From Epiperipatus broadwayi (taxonomy: Eukaryota > Onychophora > Udeonychophora > Euonychophora > Peripatidae): a stretch of DNA of 64,000 nt. The notes under the pieces were generated by a model, which was given only the letters and a program-made list of their open reading frames with translations, did not search any database and was not told the DNA's origin. The stretch lies in NCBI GenBank assembly GCA_028023455.1, contig JAQFVV010006510.1:396750-460749 (forward strand), written 5' to 3'. Within the stretch, counting starts at the first letter, position 1; each line of letters opens with the position of its first letter. Position numbers and translations under genes: made by a program. Positions 50,659 to 63,074 of the stretch are shown here, piece by piece.

Positions 50659-52268
50659 AGGACATCATAAAATGGGTAGAAGACTTTTATCAAGCATTAT
50701 ATAGTAATAAAGAACAAGTACCTCCTATATCCATTACATTTTTTGAATTACCCAGAATTTTAAATGAAGAAGTGAGACATGCAATTAAATGTATGAAGAA
50801 AGGAAAGGCTCCAGGAAATGATGGAATTATAATTGATATATTAAAAAAAGCAGGTGAAGAAATAGAAACAATTTTAGGAAAGTTATATACCTAATGTCTA
50901 AATGATAAAGATGTACCAGAAGATTGGAAGAATGCAGTAATAATATTAATATTTAACAAAGGTGATAAAGAAGATATTAGAAATTACAGACCTATCGGCC
51001 TTTTATCAGTTTTATATAAAATTTTTACTAAGATAATTACAACTCGTCTACAGAGAACTTTGGATTTCCACGAACCAAGAGAACAAGCTTGATTTAAAAG
51101 TGGTTTTAGTACAATTGATCATATCCAGGTATTGATAGAAGTCATAGAAAGGACAAATGAATATGAGTTGTCATTATGTTTTGGATTTGTAGATTATGAA
51201 AAGGCATTCGATTCTATACACATTTCTTCAGCGATTAAAGCATTGGATCATCAAGATATAAATCCAGGATATTGTCATATTTTAAAGAATATTTATAAAA
51301 ATATAACAGCAACAATTAGATTACATAATGATACTGCAAAAATCAACATTGAGAAAGGTGTAAGACAAGGTGACTCCATATCTCCAAAACTTTTTACAGC
51401 AGTGCTGTGAGAAGTATTTTGTGGATTATAATGGGAAACTAAAGGAGTGAAAGTAAATGGAGATTATTTATGTCCTTTAGATTTTGAAGATGATGTAGTG
51501 GTTTTTTTCAAATAATGCTTTAGAGCTACAGGAAATGTTGCAGGAGTTATCAGATGAAAGTAGGAAAGTAGGACTAAAGGTAAATGCTAAAAAGACTAAA
51601 GTAATGTTTAATAGATTTTCTCAAAATATGATAATAAAGATTGATTATGATGAGTTAGAAAAAGTTAACAGTTACAAATACCTTGGTCAGATTATTAATA
51701 CAGATGGAAACATAATGGAGGAAATTAATCATAGAATTAAACTTGGTTGGAATGCTTTTGGTAGAAATAACTTGATACTAAAACGAAATATGCCTATGTG
51801 TTTGAAAAGGATGTTTTTTAACAAATGTGTTTTACCAGTTCTGACTTATGGATCTGAGACTTGGATACTTAATAGAAGTGCAATGCAGAGACTTCAGACC
51901 ACTCAAAGGAGTATGGAGAGATGTGTGTTGGGAGTAACAAGAAGAGATCGAAAACGCAATGTATGGGTAAGACAACAAACAGGTGTTACTGACCTTACTG
52001 AAAAAATTAAAAGATTGAAATGGAGTTGTGCTGGACATATTGTTAGAAGAGATGATAAAAAATGGACAATTGAAATTTTAAACTGGATTCTAAGAGATTG
52101 TAAAAGACCCAGAAAGAGACCACATGCGAGATGGATGGATGAAATAAGAAAATGTGCAGGGGTGTTGTGGTGAAGAGAAGCTAAAGATCAGAGAAGACGG
52201 ATTAAACTTGGAGAGACCTTCATCCTGCAGTGGATTGATAATGGTTGATAATGATGATGATGATGATC
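49290..52268 (+). mobile_element. RTE-clade LINE, copy B (mostly complete, RT half broken)
   Basis: This is the best RTE copy in the window, with endonuclease, linker, reverse transcriptase and C-terminal region in order and a GAT-repeat tail ending at about 52268. The endonuclease half is open for over 400 codons. The reverse transcriptase half has several stops and at least two frameshifts. The 5' end is uncertain: homology with copy A is clear only from about 49390, and (TA)n tracts precede it. Confidence 0.87.
50640..52173 (+). pseudogene. RTE reverse transcriptase and C-terminus, copy B (broken)
   Basis: The recognisable order is EEVRHAIKCMKKGKAPGNDG, NYRPIGLLSVLYKIFTKI, FVDYEKAFDSI with the first catalytic Asp, GVRQGDSISPKLF, and DFEDDVVVF, in which the usual FADD Ala is Glu. 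Then come SYKYLGQIINTDGN and YGSETWILNRSAMQ. Stops lie near 50893, 51091, 51408 and 51430, and frameshifts near 50640 and 51505. The longest open pieces are 51132-51410 and 51535-52173. It cannot make an active enzyme. Confidence 0.85.
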
Positions 52269-53735
52269 CAATATTATTATTATCTACCAATAACTTAACA
52301 AAGTATTACATTCATTAGATAAAAATAAAATAATATAATGGATATGATAGTTTTTTTAACAACAGTAATGAAGTCCTATATTCTTACAAGACAATGTCAT
52401 TTTATTTATAGAAAAAAATTGTTCATGAAATTTTCTTTATTAAACATGATAAAAATAATATTATTATTCAATACAATAAAACAAATAAACATGTTTATTT
52501 TTTTCTCAATTCAAACAAAATATTTTCAAATAAAAGTATATAATATGACTTGTTTAACATTCATTCACACATACATTTGTTCTGTCATTGATTCTGAGTT
52601 TAAACTCTATATCTAACTAAAATACATTATAATTATTTTAATCTATTTAAAGATTAAATAAATTAAATACTCCATAAACAAATGATTCACAATTATTTTC
52701 TTTATTTATAATTTATTAAAATGATTCCTCTCTTTGAACTTAAAAATAAATTTAATAAAATGAATGGACATGGCCTACATATCAAAAGATATATTTATAT
52801 ATCCAGTATGCAGTAATGTATCAATAATAGATTATTTAAAAGTTATGCATTTCTTTCATTTTTTCTTTCAAAAAAAAAAAAAAACAAACAAAACTACTAC
52901 TTTAACATTTTACTTCTTGCAATGAAAATTAATGATGAAATGCAAAGTATTCAATAACTATGTGATGTTAAACTCTAATTCAAGTTATTATTATTTTCCT
53001 TTAAATCCAGTAGCAAAAATTTATTATGTCATTTTATAAATGTAGTGACACTTACTGCATTGTATATTAAAATTCCAAAAAAAAAAAAATTACATTTTCA
53101 TTAATTTCTAATTTTTTTATATTTTTTTCCAAAAATGCAATTTATTGAATCTGTGAATGCTGAAAAACAATATGTAAAAAGATTAATTTCTTAATTTTTT
53201 TTTTTTAAAAAAAAAAACACAAATTATTTACATATTCATACACAATTTTAAAAATCTGCTTTTTGTAATCATTCATTTGATAAAATTTTACAATACAAAT
53301 AAGTTATACATATACACTTGGGTCTCTTTTTGTGCAATTTTTTTTATGCAATTTTGAAGTTATGCAATTCATGTTTCTTCTTAATATCTTTTTATGTTAT
53401 TTTCTTTTATGTGATAAAGAAGTTCATATTTCACTTAAAATCAGGATTTCCCCATTTTATATACACACATTAAATTATACATACTTTAAATACCTGTTGG
53501 AAAAAGGTTTGGAAATAAATTTAGATACTGTAGAAGATTTAAAATAAGATAATGAAACAGAAGTAGAACTTGTTCACTTCACAGCAAAAATGATTCAAGA
53601 AAGTTTTCAACTTTCTAATTAATTGGAAAATTATTTTCTTGTTAATGACATGAATTATAAATGAGCTTTAAACTCCAATGAGAGCTAAATAGTTGTATGT
53701 CTGTGTATGTTTATATTTTATTTTATACACATATA
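52269..53735. other. AT-rich DNA, nothing recognised
   Basis: Several A and T homopolymer runs occur near 52870, 53078 and 53190-53218. Short ORFs here are low-complexity. No gene was seen. Confidence 0.5.
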
Positions 53736-53740
53736 TACAT

Positions 53741-53878
53741 AAAGAAACTTTTAGACAGAAAAAAGTTACAAGTAAAAATATTTAAGAACTTTTAATTTCT
53801 ACTTAAAAAGAATGTATCTTTAAAAGTTTTTAAATATTTTTACTTGTAACTTTTTTATGTCTAAAAGTTTCTCCATAT
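53741..53878. repeat. Compact foldback element, about 138 bp
   Basis: The left arm (from AGAAACTTTTAGACA, with GTTACAAGTAAAAATATTTA) is inverted as the right arm (TAAATATTTTTACTTGTAAC, ending TGTCTAAAAGTTTCT). The loop is about 20 bases. The stem is almost perfect. It probably is a very small MITE. Confidence 0.75.
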
Positions 53879-53927
53879 ATATATATATAAAATTAACTAT
53901 TAATCATTATTAACACTCTCATGTAAG

Positions 53928-53929
<2 letters not shown>

Positions 53930-54003
<74 letters not shown>
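53930..54003. repeat. (TA)n microsatellite
   Basis: An uninterrupted TA tract of about 74 bp, followed by a short TG-rich stretch. Confidence 0.95.
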
Positions 54004-54006
<3 letters not shown>

Positions 54007-55302
54007 GTTGTGTGTGTGTAGTTGCACTCATGAAAGTATATTCTCTAACAGCTAGACACAGCAGTCTGGATATTGTGACCTTCATACCTTCATAACCAAT
54101 TAGTAAAATCATCATCTCAAAGTTTTATTACTGATTACGTTGTCAGAAAAAAATCATTAACACAGCATGAGACTGAAGTTGGTGGTAATTGTATTTCCTC
54201 TTGTGATGAATATGATTTCTTACAAGTTCACAAATGAACCCATATATGTTAAATAGTGATAATGATTAAAATATTGTGAAAAAATGTAAAATAAATTACA
54301 CAAAAAACATATTGTTTTGAATAAAAATAAATAGTTAATAAAAAAGTTTGTCTTATATCCATTTCTTTCAAATATTAAAATTTTTTTATTAGTCATACTT
54401 TATTTCCTTACTTTTTTATGCAAATTTTAAAGTAATTTCACCTTGTTATTTTGTTTTTGTGTGATTTTTGAAAATTATGGGGTGTATCTTACATTTTTTA
54501 AGGTGAGTCTATTTTTGTATGATTTTTTTAAAGTGGGTTTTCTGTGGAATCTATCTACTGCATAAAAAGAGATCCATGTGCATAATGAAATTATTTTTAT
54601 TGTCAACTGTGTAAAACCATTTTATTAAAAAATAATGCTTTTGATTAGAGCTATAAAATATTTGTATATTACTAATCAAAATATTATTCATACTTTTAAA
54701 ATCGCTCATTAATTTTTTATTAAATTATTTATCTAACTTGATTTTATAACCAAGGCTAATAAATGTTTTCTTTATATAAAAATTACTAATTTTTTTTTAT
54801 TAAAATAAATTTAATGTTTATCTATTATTAAATTATACAGCCTCTTTTTAAGCTTTTGTTTTTTTAATAGTATAAACATTTTAATGATCAGTGACTTATA
54901 CTGATATACACATAATTTAGGATTTAAACTAAATAGATAAAGAGTTCCAAACAAACTTATGATTTCTTTACAGGTAACAAATTGAAGATACCGACCTAAT
55001 TTTTGATCAGTAATTGGATATATATTTCTAGTTAAAACTTCTTTCAACCAGCAATTTGCAAATATGTTAACTACTTTCTATTTCTTTTCTTCTTATATGT
55101 AAAATATTAAAGAAACTTTTACCCAGTAATGGAATTGTCAAGACTGTCTTATCAATATACAGCCTCACTCCCATATCTCCTTGCACTGGACTCCAAGTCT
55201 TTATATATATCAGGAAGCCTGGATAATAAAAAGTCCTGTACAATATACACTTTTAGTTTGCTTTTTGAAAGTTTAACAAAAAAAAAATAATAGTTTTTTA
55301 TT
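54004..55302. other. AT-rich DNA, nothing recognised
   Basis: No gene or mobile element signature was found. Confidence 0.5.
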
Positions 55303-55410
55303 ATTATTTCATTACACGATCACCTTGCATCTATTGATTACTCTGGTCAGAACAGGATGGCACTACAGTATGGAGAGTTTTGCCTCTTGTTTTAGTTTTT
55401 ATTATTGTTA
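55303..55410. repeat. Fragment of foldback family Y
   Basis: The segment with CATTACACGATCACC and GGCACTACAGTATGGAGAGTT matches parts of the arms at 30.05-31.12 kb. It is a partial copy without its inverted partner. Confidence 0.5.
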
Positions 55411-55970
55411 TAACTTGCTGAGCAAGCTGTTAATATTGATGGTCAGAATCATAGTGCTCTTATTTTGCCCCAGAAAACAAGACAACATTTAAATAAAATG
55501 CATATTATGTAAATGCCCTAATTACATATTCCATTTCTTTAATATGGACTGCAAGATTCTTTTGTTGAATTTATGCTTCCTATCATCCCACTGAGAGTGA
55601 ACCCATTTTTACACATGCTGAGGCAAAATGAGACAAAATTCTTACTTGTGTTCTACAGAACTGATTTGTTCTTTTTATGTGGTTATACAGATATATATGT
55701 TGTGCCACCCTTGGGGCAATATTCGATAAGATTTACTAACATACTCTGCATTGTAATAAGAACAATTCTGAATCAGATTTTATATACAAATTATAGGCTT
55801 TGCTTGGGAGATATCCTATTTTTTTCCATTATTTATAAATCTGTTTAAAGTAGGAGTGGTACTAAAGTTAACATTATATGTGTTAGCTCAGATTGTTTTT
55901 GAAAATGTATGGGACAATTATCCATGGTTTTGAATATTTTGTGGTCTGTTTGTTTTAGTATAAAACTTCT
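55411..55970. other. AT-rich DNA, nothing recognised
   Basis: A 91-codon plus-strand ORF at 55573-55848 has no recognisable family and is probably chance. No other feature was seen. Confidence 0.45.
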
Positions 55971-56196
55971 TAACAAATTCAAGTTTCTTTGAACTAATGT
56001 GGGCTTTGAACATTCTATCATCAGATTTTCAATGAAATGGATGGCTGAAGAGTTATAGGTTGGAGTAGTTTGAAACATGTCTATTAAAGTATGAAGATTA
56101 GCAAACTTAATATAAAGCTGATTACTTATTGTATATTTGTGTGGAGATAGTAATCTGAACCAACTGATAATTGTGGGTTTAGCATGAATTATGTAT

Positions 56197-57911
56197 CATC
56201 ATCATAATCATCAACCATTGTCAATCCACTACAAGTTAAAGGTCTCTCCAAGTTCAATCCATCTTCTCCAATCGTTAGCTTCTTTTCTCCACATCACCCT
56301 TATACATTTTCTTATTTCATTCATCCAACTCACATATGGTCTCTTTCTGGGCCTTTTAAAATTTCTTGGAATCCAGTTTAAGATTTCAATTGTTCATTTA
56401 TTATCATCTCTTCTAGCAATAGGTCCAGCCCAACTCCACATCTTTTTAATTTTTTCAATGAGGTCAGAAACACCTGTTTGTTCTCTTACTCATATATTTT
56501 GTCTTCAATCTCTTCTGGTTACTCCCAACATACATCTCTTCATACTTTTGTGAGTGATCAAAAGTTTCTGTATGGCTCTTCTATTAAGTGTCCAAGTCTT
56601 AGATCCATAAGTAAAAACTGGTAAAATACATTTATTAAAGACCTTTCTTTTCAAACACATAGGCATATTTCCTTTTAGTATTAAATTATTTCTATTAAAG
56701 CACCCTAAGCAAGTTTAATTCTATGATTAATTTCATCCATTATGTTTCCATCTGTATTAATAATCGAACCAAGATATTTATAATTGATAACTTCTTCTTA
56801 ATCAATCTTTATTTTCATATTTTGAGAAAATCCATTAAACATTACTTTAGACTTTTTAACATTTATCTTTAGTCCTATTTTCAAACGTTCATCTGATATT
56901 TCCTGCAACATTTTCTGCAGCTCTAAAACATTATTTGTAAAAACAACTACATCATCTGCAAAATCTAAATGACTTAAATAATCTCCATTTACTTTCAATC
57001 TTTTAGCTTTCCATTTTAATCCACAAAATACTTCTTGCAACACTGCTGTAAAATGTTTTGGAGATATTGATCACCCTGTCTTACACTCTTCTCAATATTG
57101 ACTTCCCCAGTATCATTATGTAATCTTATTTTTTCTGTTGCATTTTTATAAATATTCTTTAAAATATGACAATATCGTGGATCTACATCTTGATAATCCA
57201 ATGCTTTAATCACTGAATAAATATTTATAGAATCAAATGCCTTTTCATAATCTACAAATCCAAAGCACAATGGCAACTGATATTCATTTGTTCTTTCTAT
57301 AATTTCTCTCAATACCTGGATATGATATACTGTACTAAAATCACTTTTAAATCCAGCTTGTTCTCTTGGTTGGTGGAAATCCAATGTTCTCTTTAGACAA
57401 GTTGTAATTATCTTGGTAAAAAATTTGTATAAAACTGATAAAAGGCTGGTAGGTCTGTAATTTTTAAGATCTTTATCATATTTTTTTAAATATTAATACT
57501 GCATTCTTCCAAACATCTGCTACATCTTTATCATTTAAACATTTGTTATATAACTTTGCTAAAAAAATTCCTATTTCTTCACCTGCTTCTTTTAATATAT
57601 CAATTATAATTCCATCATTACCTGGAGCCTTTACTTTCTTCATACATTTAATTGCATGTCTCACTTCTTCATTTAAAATTTCTAGGCAATTCAGAATATG
57701 TAATAGATATAAAAGGTACTAGTTCTTTATTACTATATAATTCTTGATAAAAGTCTTCTACTCATTTCATGATGTCATCTCTCTTTTTAGTAATAATTTC
57801 ATATTTTTTTCATATTGCATATATACTTCCCCTACCAATACCAAAATGTTGTTTCACACTCTTGAGACTTTTATTCTCTTCAACAGCTTTTCTTGCTAGT
57901 TCACAACAATA
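56197..57911 (-). mobile_element. RTE-clade LINE, copy C (5' truncated)
   Basis: On the minus strand the copy runs from the end of the linker through the reverse transcriptase and C-terminal region to a short GAT-type tail at 56197. The endonuclease is absent, the usual 5' truncation of LINEs. ATGTAT at 56191-56196 and 57912-57917 forms a 6-bp target duplication. Sequence is close to copies A and B, so all belong to one subfamily. Confidence 0.85.
56200..57860 (-). pseudogene. RTE reverse transcriptase, copy C (broken)
   Basis: Minus-strand pieces include HAIKCMKKVKAPGNDG (57476-57664), QAGFKSDFSTVYHIQVLREI and FVDYEKAFDSI (57016-57384), and LSHLDFADDVVVF (56798-57043). Unlike copies A and B, the FADD catalytic box is canonical here. 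Beyond 56798 the C-terminal region is present but broken by stops. Frameshifts separate the pieces, one just after the RQGD motif, so no full protein can be made. Confidence 0.82.
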
Positions 57912-58035
57912 ATGTATATTGGTGATTATTTATATTGGCAACATATGTGTGATCAGATGGATTAGTAATATGAGATGGCATGGAGAGTTGAGGGTCATGC
58001 GGAAGTATGAGTTTGAATCCCTTATATATTACATT

Positions 58036-58194
58036 ATGTATGTTCACGTTGTGTAAGCATGTACAGTGTATTAAATTACATATTGAAACAGTGCATTAAA
58101 GATCTGCCCATTCCTTTCATATTTATATAAATGGATTATTTTCCAGTATATGAGGTGTCAGAATGACTAAATGTCAACATGGGTAGGATGACAA
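58036..58194. other. Short spacer between two copies of repeat X
   Basis: AT-rich sequence with no separate feature. It includes a GTGTAAGCATGTACAGTGTATT stretch that may be the tail of repeat X. Confidence 0.4.
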
Positions 58195-58490
58195 CCTTGG
58201 CACTAAGGTGGGTTTTGAATGCTGCATCATCAGATTTTTAATGAAATGGATGGCTGAAGAGTTGTGGGTTGGAGTAGTTTGAAGCCTATCCATTATAGTA
58301 TGAAGATTGGCGATCTTAATATAAAGCTGAGCACTGATTGTATATATGTGTGGAGACAGTAATCTGCACCTACTGATGATTGCTGATTTAGCATGAAATA
58401 CGTACGGCATGGAGAGTTGAGGGTCATATGAAAGTCTGAGTTCGAATCCGTTATATAATATCAAGATAGAAGACATGCTCAGCACATTAA
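58195..58490 (+). repeat. Dispersed repeat X, copy 4 (internally deleted)
   Basis: It matches the copy at 55.97 kb from GTGGGTTTTGAATGC through TGATTTAGCATGAAATAC, then joins directly to GGCATGGAGAGTTGAGGGTC. The middle section of about 60 bases present at 9.8 and 57.9 kb is missing. It ends with GAGTTCGAATCCG, an excellent match to a polymerase III B box. Confidence 0.7.
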
Positions 58491-58613
58491 AACAATAATA
58501 AAAACAGCATAACCTTTTCGTGATTAAACGTTAAAAACGATTAAGTTCATAAATTATAATTAGCACAAGAAAAGATAAATATTTTTTCGATTTACAATAA
58601 ATGTTTTTATTAC

Positions 58614-58651
<38 letters not shown>

Positions 58652-60500
58652 TCAAGTATACACTACAATCTGATTTAAAATGAGTACACATTTAAACATC
58701 AACAAGAAAATAATGAACACAAAATGGAATAACAAAATAATTGAAAAGACAACACAATAACAAACTTAGAGAGCAACCACGAAAATAATTTGAATGCACA
58801 AGATAAAGATATATTTAAGAGATGATTCACAATCGTGTTCATTCAAATGATTAGACAATAAAATTTAGGCATTTTTAATTTAATGTTTTTCAAGTCACAG
58901 ATAACTAAAACCGTACATAATGAATTTATTAAAATGGAACAACGACTGCATATATATATAGTAAGACACGAATAATGTTTATTGAATATTTTTATTTAAC
59001 ACATTACACATCTGAGATTAAATATTCTCTAATTGTCTATCAAATCCTTCTTTTTCTTTTCACTTTATACTAAGTAATTAAAAAAACAAAACAAATTAAA
59101 CTTATTACTTATTTCAAAACAAAAACAAATATAGTCCGGTGACTCACTCCCATGAATCATTAAAAGCTCTGGTAATTTGTTTTATGTCTCAAGTGTTATT
59201 ATGGTCTACAGACTTTTTTACAACTTCAATGATTAAAAAAACAAATTCTTTGTTAATGCCATCCAAAATCCTTACATCTATTGGCTGAAATTTTTCATAT
59301 CGGTTTGAAGTGTATTTCAGTCTTATATGCTTAATTATCACCTGCTTTGATATTATTTAATATTGCTGCTACATTCTTGTTATATAACAGTATTAAATCA
59401 ATTTTAAACAAAAAAAAAAAAAAAATTCATTTATATGTGTGTTTTCTGAAAAAGATTACTTCAGTGAAATGTATATATAGGTGATTTTACTTTTATATAT
59501 TTTTAAACAGAACACCTAAATTTTATTTTAAATAACTCCAATTTTTTGTAATAAATTTCAGTGTTTGTACTGAAATTATTCTGATATATAATTATTTATG
59601 AATATTTTATTTTACACTTGAATACAGCTCTACATTATTTAATGCTCTGGTAGTGCATAGTATCTTGGGGATAAAGTTCTCGGCCTGATTCCTATTCTGG
59701 CATTTCCGGGCGCTCAAACTTTTATTAAGTTCTGAGCACTGAACCAATCGATTACATATTTTTGTATTCGAATAGATAAATGTTTAAACATAAACGTAGT
59801 AAAATTTATTAATTGTAGCAATTATATTCTCTTTAAATCAATTTTTAAATTAACGTTATTTGATGTTAATTTTCTGTCTTCTACTTTTTTATTTCTATGT
59901 AAATTTTTATATTTAATAAACAATATTTTATAATTTTTTAAATCATCTTTCTTATCGGCTTTTCTAACAAAATGGTGAAATTCATTTTGAATTTGTTGTT
60001 ATTGTTTTAAATGTAATGCTTTAAAATTCATATTTTGTTTTTCTAAATAAATGTTAGTACAGTATTTTTAAAAATATGTAAATACAATTTTTGTTTGAAA
60101 GATTTTCAAAAACAGTATGAACAATTCTAAAACTATCTTGTCAAAAATAATTACTGTATTTCTCTTTCTTCATCTCCTGATAAAAATGTTTCCAGAAAAA
60201 GCGTATAAAAATTAAAGCAGACATTAAAATTTAGAGTTGCCAATTGGTAGATGGAGAAAATTTAAACGATTTTTCCAATAGTGCTTTATACTCCGAATTA
60301 AGAATATGTAACAAACTCATCTACAAACTAATATTGAATGATTAACTAAATAAATCATTACGAACAATCTAATTGAATTAACAATTCCAAACTTCATAAA
60401 GATTTGGAATTTTTTCTTTAAATTTTACTCAGCTATAATACAAATCTACATTGATAAAATTGTAGCCAGAGGCATTACCAGGATAGTTCAAGATTCTGAT
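58491..60500. other. AT-rich DNA, nothing recognised
   Basis: Short (TA)n-(TG)n runs occur near 58615-58650. No gene or mobile element signature was found. Confidence 0.5.
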
Positions 60501-60586
<86 letters not shown>

Positions 60587-60599
60587 CATCCATCCATCC

Positions 60600-60639
<40 letters not shown>

Positions 60640-60656
60640 GTCTATCTATCTATCTA
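60501..60656. repeat. (TATC)n microsatellite, about 156 bp
   Basis: A near-pure TATC tract with a few CATC units. Its right edge is the insertion point of the foldback element that follows. Confidence 0.95.
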
Positions 60657-61040
60657 TAGTAATATTCATATAATTCAATTTATTCTGTTAGAAGTACTTC
60701 CTATTATATTCCTTTTAGTCTTTGACTACTATATAACGTTGAATAATCACAACGAGACATTATTTTATAACTCCCATAATTCTATTCAGTTCTCCCACAA
60801 TTCTATTATTTTAATGTTTAATGATTGACGATTTGAGAAATCGCCAAGTATTAATGGATAGTCAATCATCAAACATTAAAATAACAGAATTATGGGAAAC
60901 TGAATAGAGTTATGGAAGTTATAAAATAATGTCTAGTTTTGATTATTCCATGTTATATCGTTATATAATTGATAAAGTCTAAAAGGAAATATAATTAAAA
61001 TACTTCTAACAAAATAAGTTGAATTATATGAATATTACTG
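60657..61040. repeat. Foldback MITE with TA target duplication, 384 bp
   Basis: The left arm, from (T)AGTAATATTCATATAATT, is matched inverted by the right arm, ending AATTATATGAATATTACTG, over about 178 bases each side. A loop of about 25 bases lies in the centre. The terminal bases read (C/T)AGT, and TA flanks both ends (60655-60656 and 61041-61042). These are hallmarks of Tc1/mariner-type non-autonomous elements. No ORF is present. It inserted in a TA of the TATC microsatellite. Confidence 0.85.
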
Positions 61041-62846
61041 TATTTAATATATATCAAGTTGAAATTTATATATACTTTGAAAGTATACTGGCATCAAAAT
61101 TAATATTTTAATATATCTAACATGTTTGTGCCATGTGATTTCTAATATATATATATATATATATATACATATTATAACCTTTTATTCCAGCTCTTAGACA
61201 ATTGCGGCCATGTTGCATGTCGCTTTTCAGGTCGGACGGATTGGATGTTCCTCCACTCCCAGCTAACATTATCTCTAAAGCCTCTCTCAGGATCGATGAT
61301 GATGGGATAGAACATCCATAATCATATATGCCAAATCACCAAATTGCAACTTCTATGAAAATATTGAGGCTAAACCTTATTTCAATAACTTATTAATAAT
61401 TTCTAATAATGATATCTAATGAATGGGTTAATAAATAATCAATAGACTAAGAGAAGACTGAGAATGCATTAAAATAATAATAATACTCTTGGAAACTCAT
61501 GGTTGTTAAAGAGAAGAAACTTTATGCTCAACTCGATTATAATTTATATTCTCAGCACACTTTCCACTTATTACCATTAAAGTCATAATTAATATTTTGT
61601 TTCAGGTTACAAATAGTTCTATGTCCATCTCCACTTTCCTGATCCATCCCTCCATTATCTTCACAGTCATAGGTCTATTGTACTACTATCTCTTTTACTC
61701 TCAAATTTTCCATCATACTAGCTCATTTATCTCCTGTGATAATCTCTTCTCAGGGTTTTAGAACAATATGGTCTGGAAGTCAAAGAAGCTACTATAGATT
61801 ATTGGCAATAAACACTCTTATCGTGATCATCTCTGAAGTTGATCTTGGCTGACTTTAAGATAGCGAATGTCCACTTACACTAAAGCTTAAATAATTAAAC
61901 TTGCATTAAATTTTACAAATAACATATTAGAAACACTTTCATCCTTAAAGAAAAATCACAAGGAAGTGCGTCTAGAGAAATGTTTGAATACAATGGATGA
62001 GGAAGGGATTTTATGTACATGCACTGCATCCACTATCTCCCAAGAACCATCCCACCATTCATGGTCTATACTTCAATTATACTGAATTATTTTTGGAGTA
62101 TTGGTAATTTTGAGTCTTGCCATGCTACATAAGCTTAGAAAATTAACCATTTAAATAAATTTTACCTGATATGATTTCCCAAAATGAGGCTCCAAATATA
62201 AATAATAATGTATTAATGCATGATTGGATTTGAAATATCCAGATTGTAATAACCCACAAAACATCGAGACTTATGCAAATTTTTATTTTAAAAAAATTAA
62301 CAAATTTTATTAACAAATATAACTCAATAAAATAATATGTACATTATTTCTATGGTTCACATGACCTTTCCCCTGTTCTACAACCGTAGGATAAACAAAA
62401 AGATCCCTAACCCAATTGTCAATTTTACGAGGTTTTAAAATACAAATATTAATTCTTAATTACTAGGGAATCATATTTGCCATGGAATAATACTAATAAA
62501 ACAGACAGATAATGATAATAGTTACCTTCATGGATATTTTATTTTTAGTTTTAACTGAGACACAGTGAACATTAAATCCCCCCCCAGTGTTTAATGCTTT
62601 TAATTACTGATTTATTTTCTCACCCTTCATTATTTCAAAAATAACTCTCCCAATAGTAAATTTTAATAATTTCTCTTAATTATTTTAACTTAATATGCCA
62701 CCGGATGCTTTACAATGGAAATATTTTATGTATGGTTGGTCTTCTTGCCATTAAATTAATTTTAGTTGCTTATCAAATGTCAAGAAATCGGTACTTAGCT
62801 TAATCATAATCATATGTGCATACAATCTATATTCATGTTCTTATGA
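61041..62846. other. AT-rich stretch, no recognised gene
   Basis: A higher-GC patch lies at about 61180-61330, bordered by inverted GGATGTTC and GAACATCC. No protein family could be read in it. The rest is AT-rich with nothing recognised. Confidence 0.45.

Positions 62847-63072
<226 letters not shown>

Positions 63073-63074
<2 letters not shown>

Larger units (their letters stand above)
55975..58035 (+). repeat. Dispersed repeat X, copy 3, split by RTE copy C
   Basis: The left part, 55975-56196, and the right part, 57912-58035, together give the same order as the intact copy at 9.8 kb. RTE copy C sits between them. The right part holds GGTGATTATTTATATTGG and GGCATGGAGAGTTGAGGGTC. Near its end, GAGTTTGAATCCC resembles a polymerase III B box, which suggests a tRNA-related short element, but no clear A box was found. 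Confidence 0.7.
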
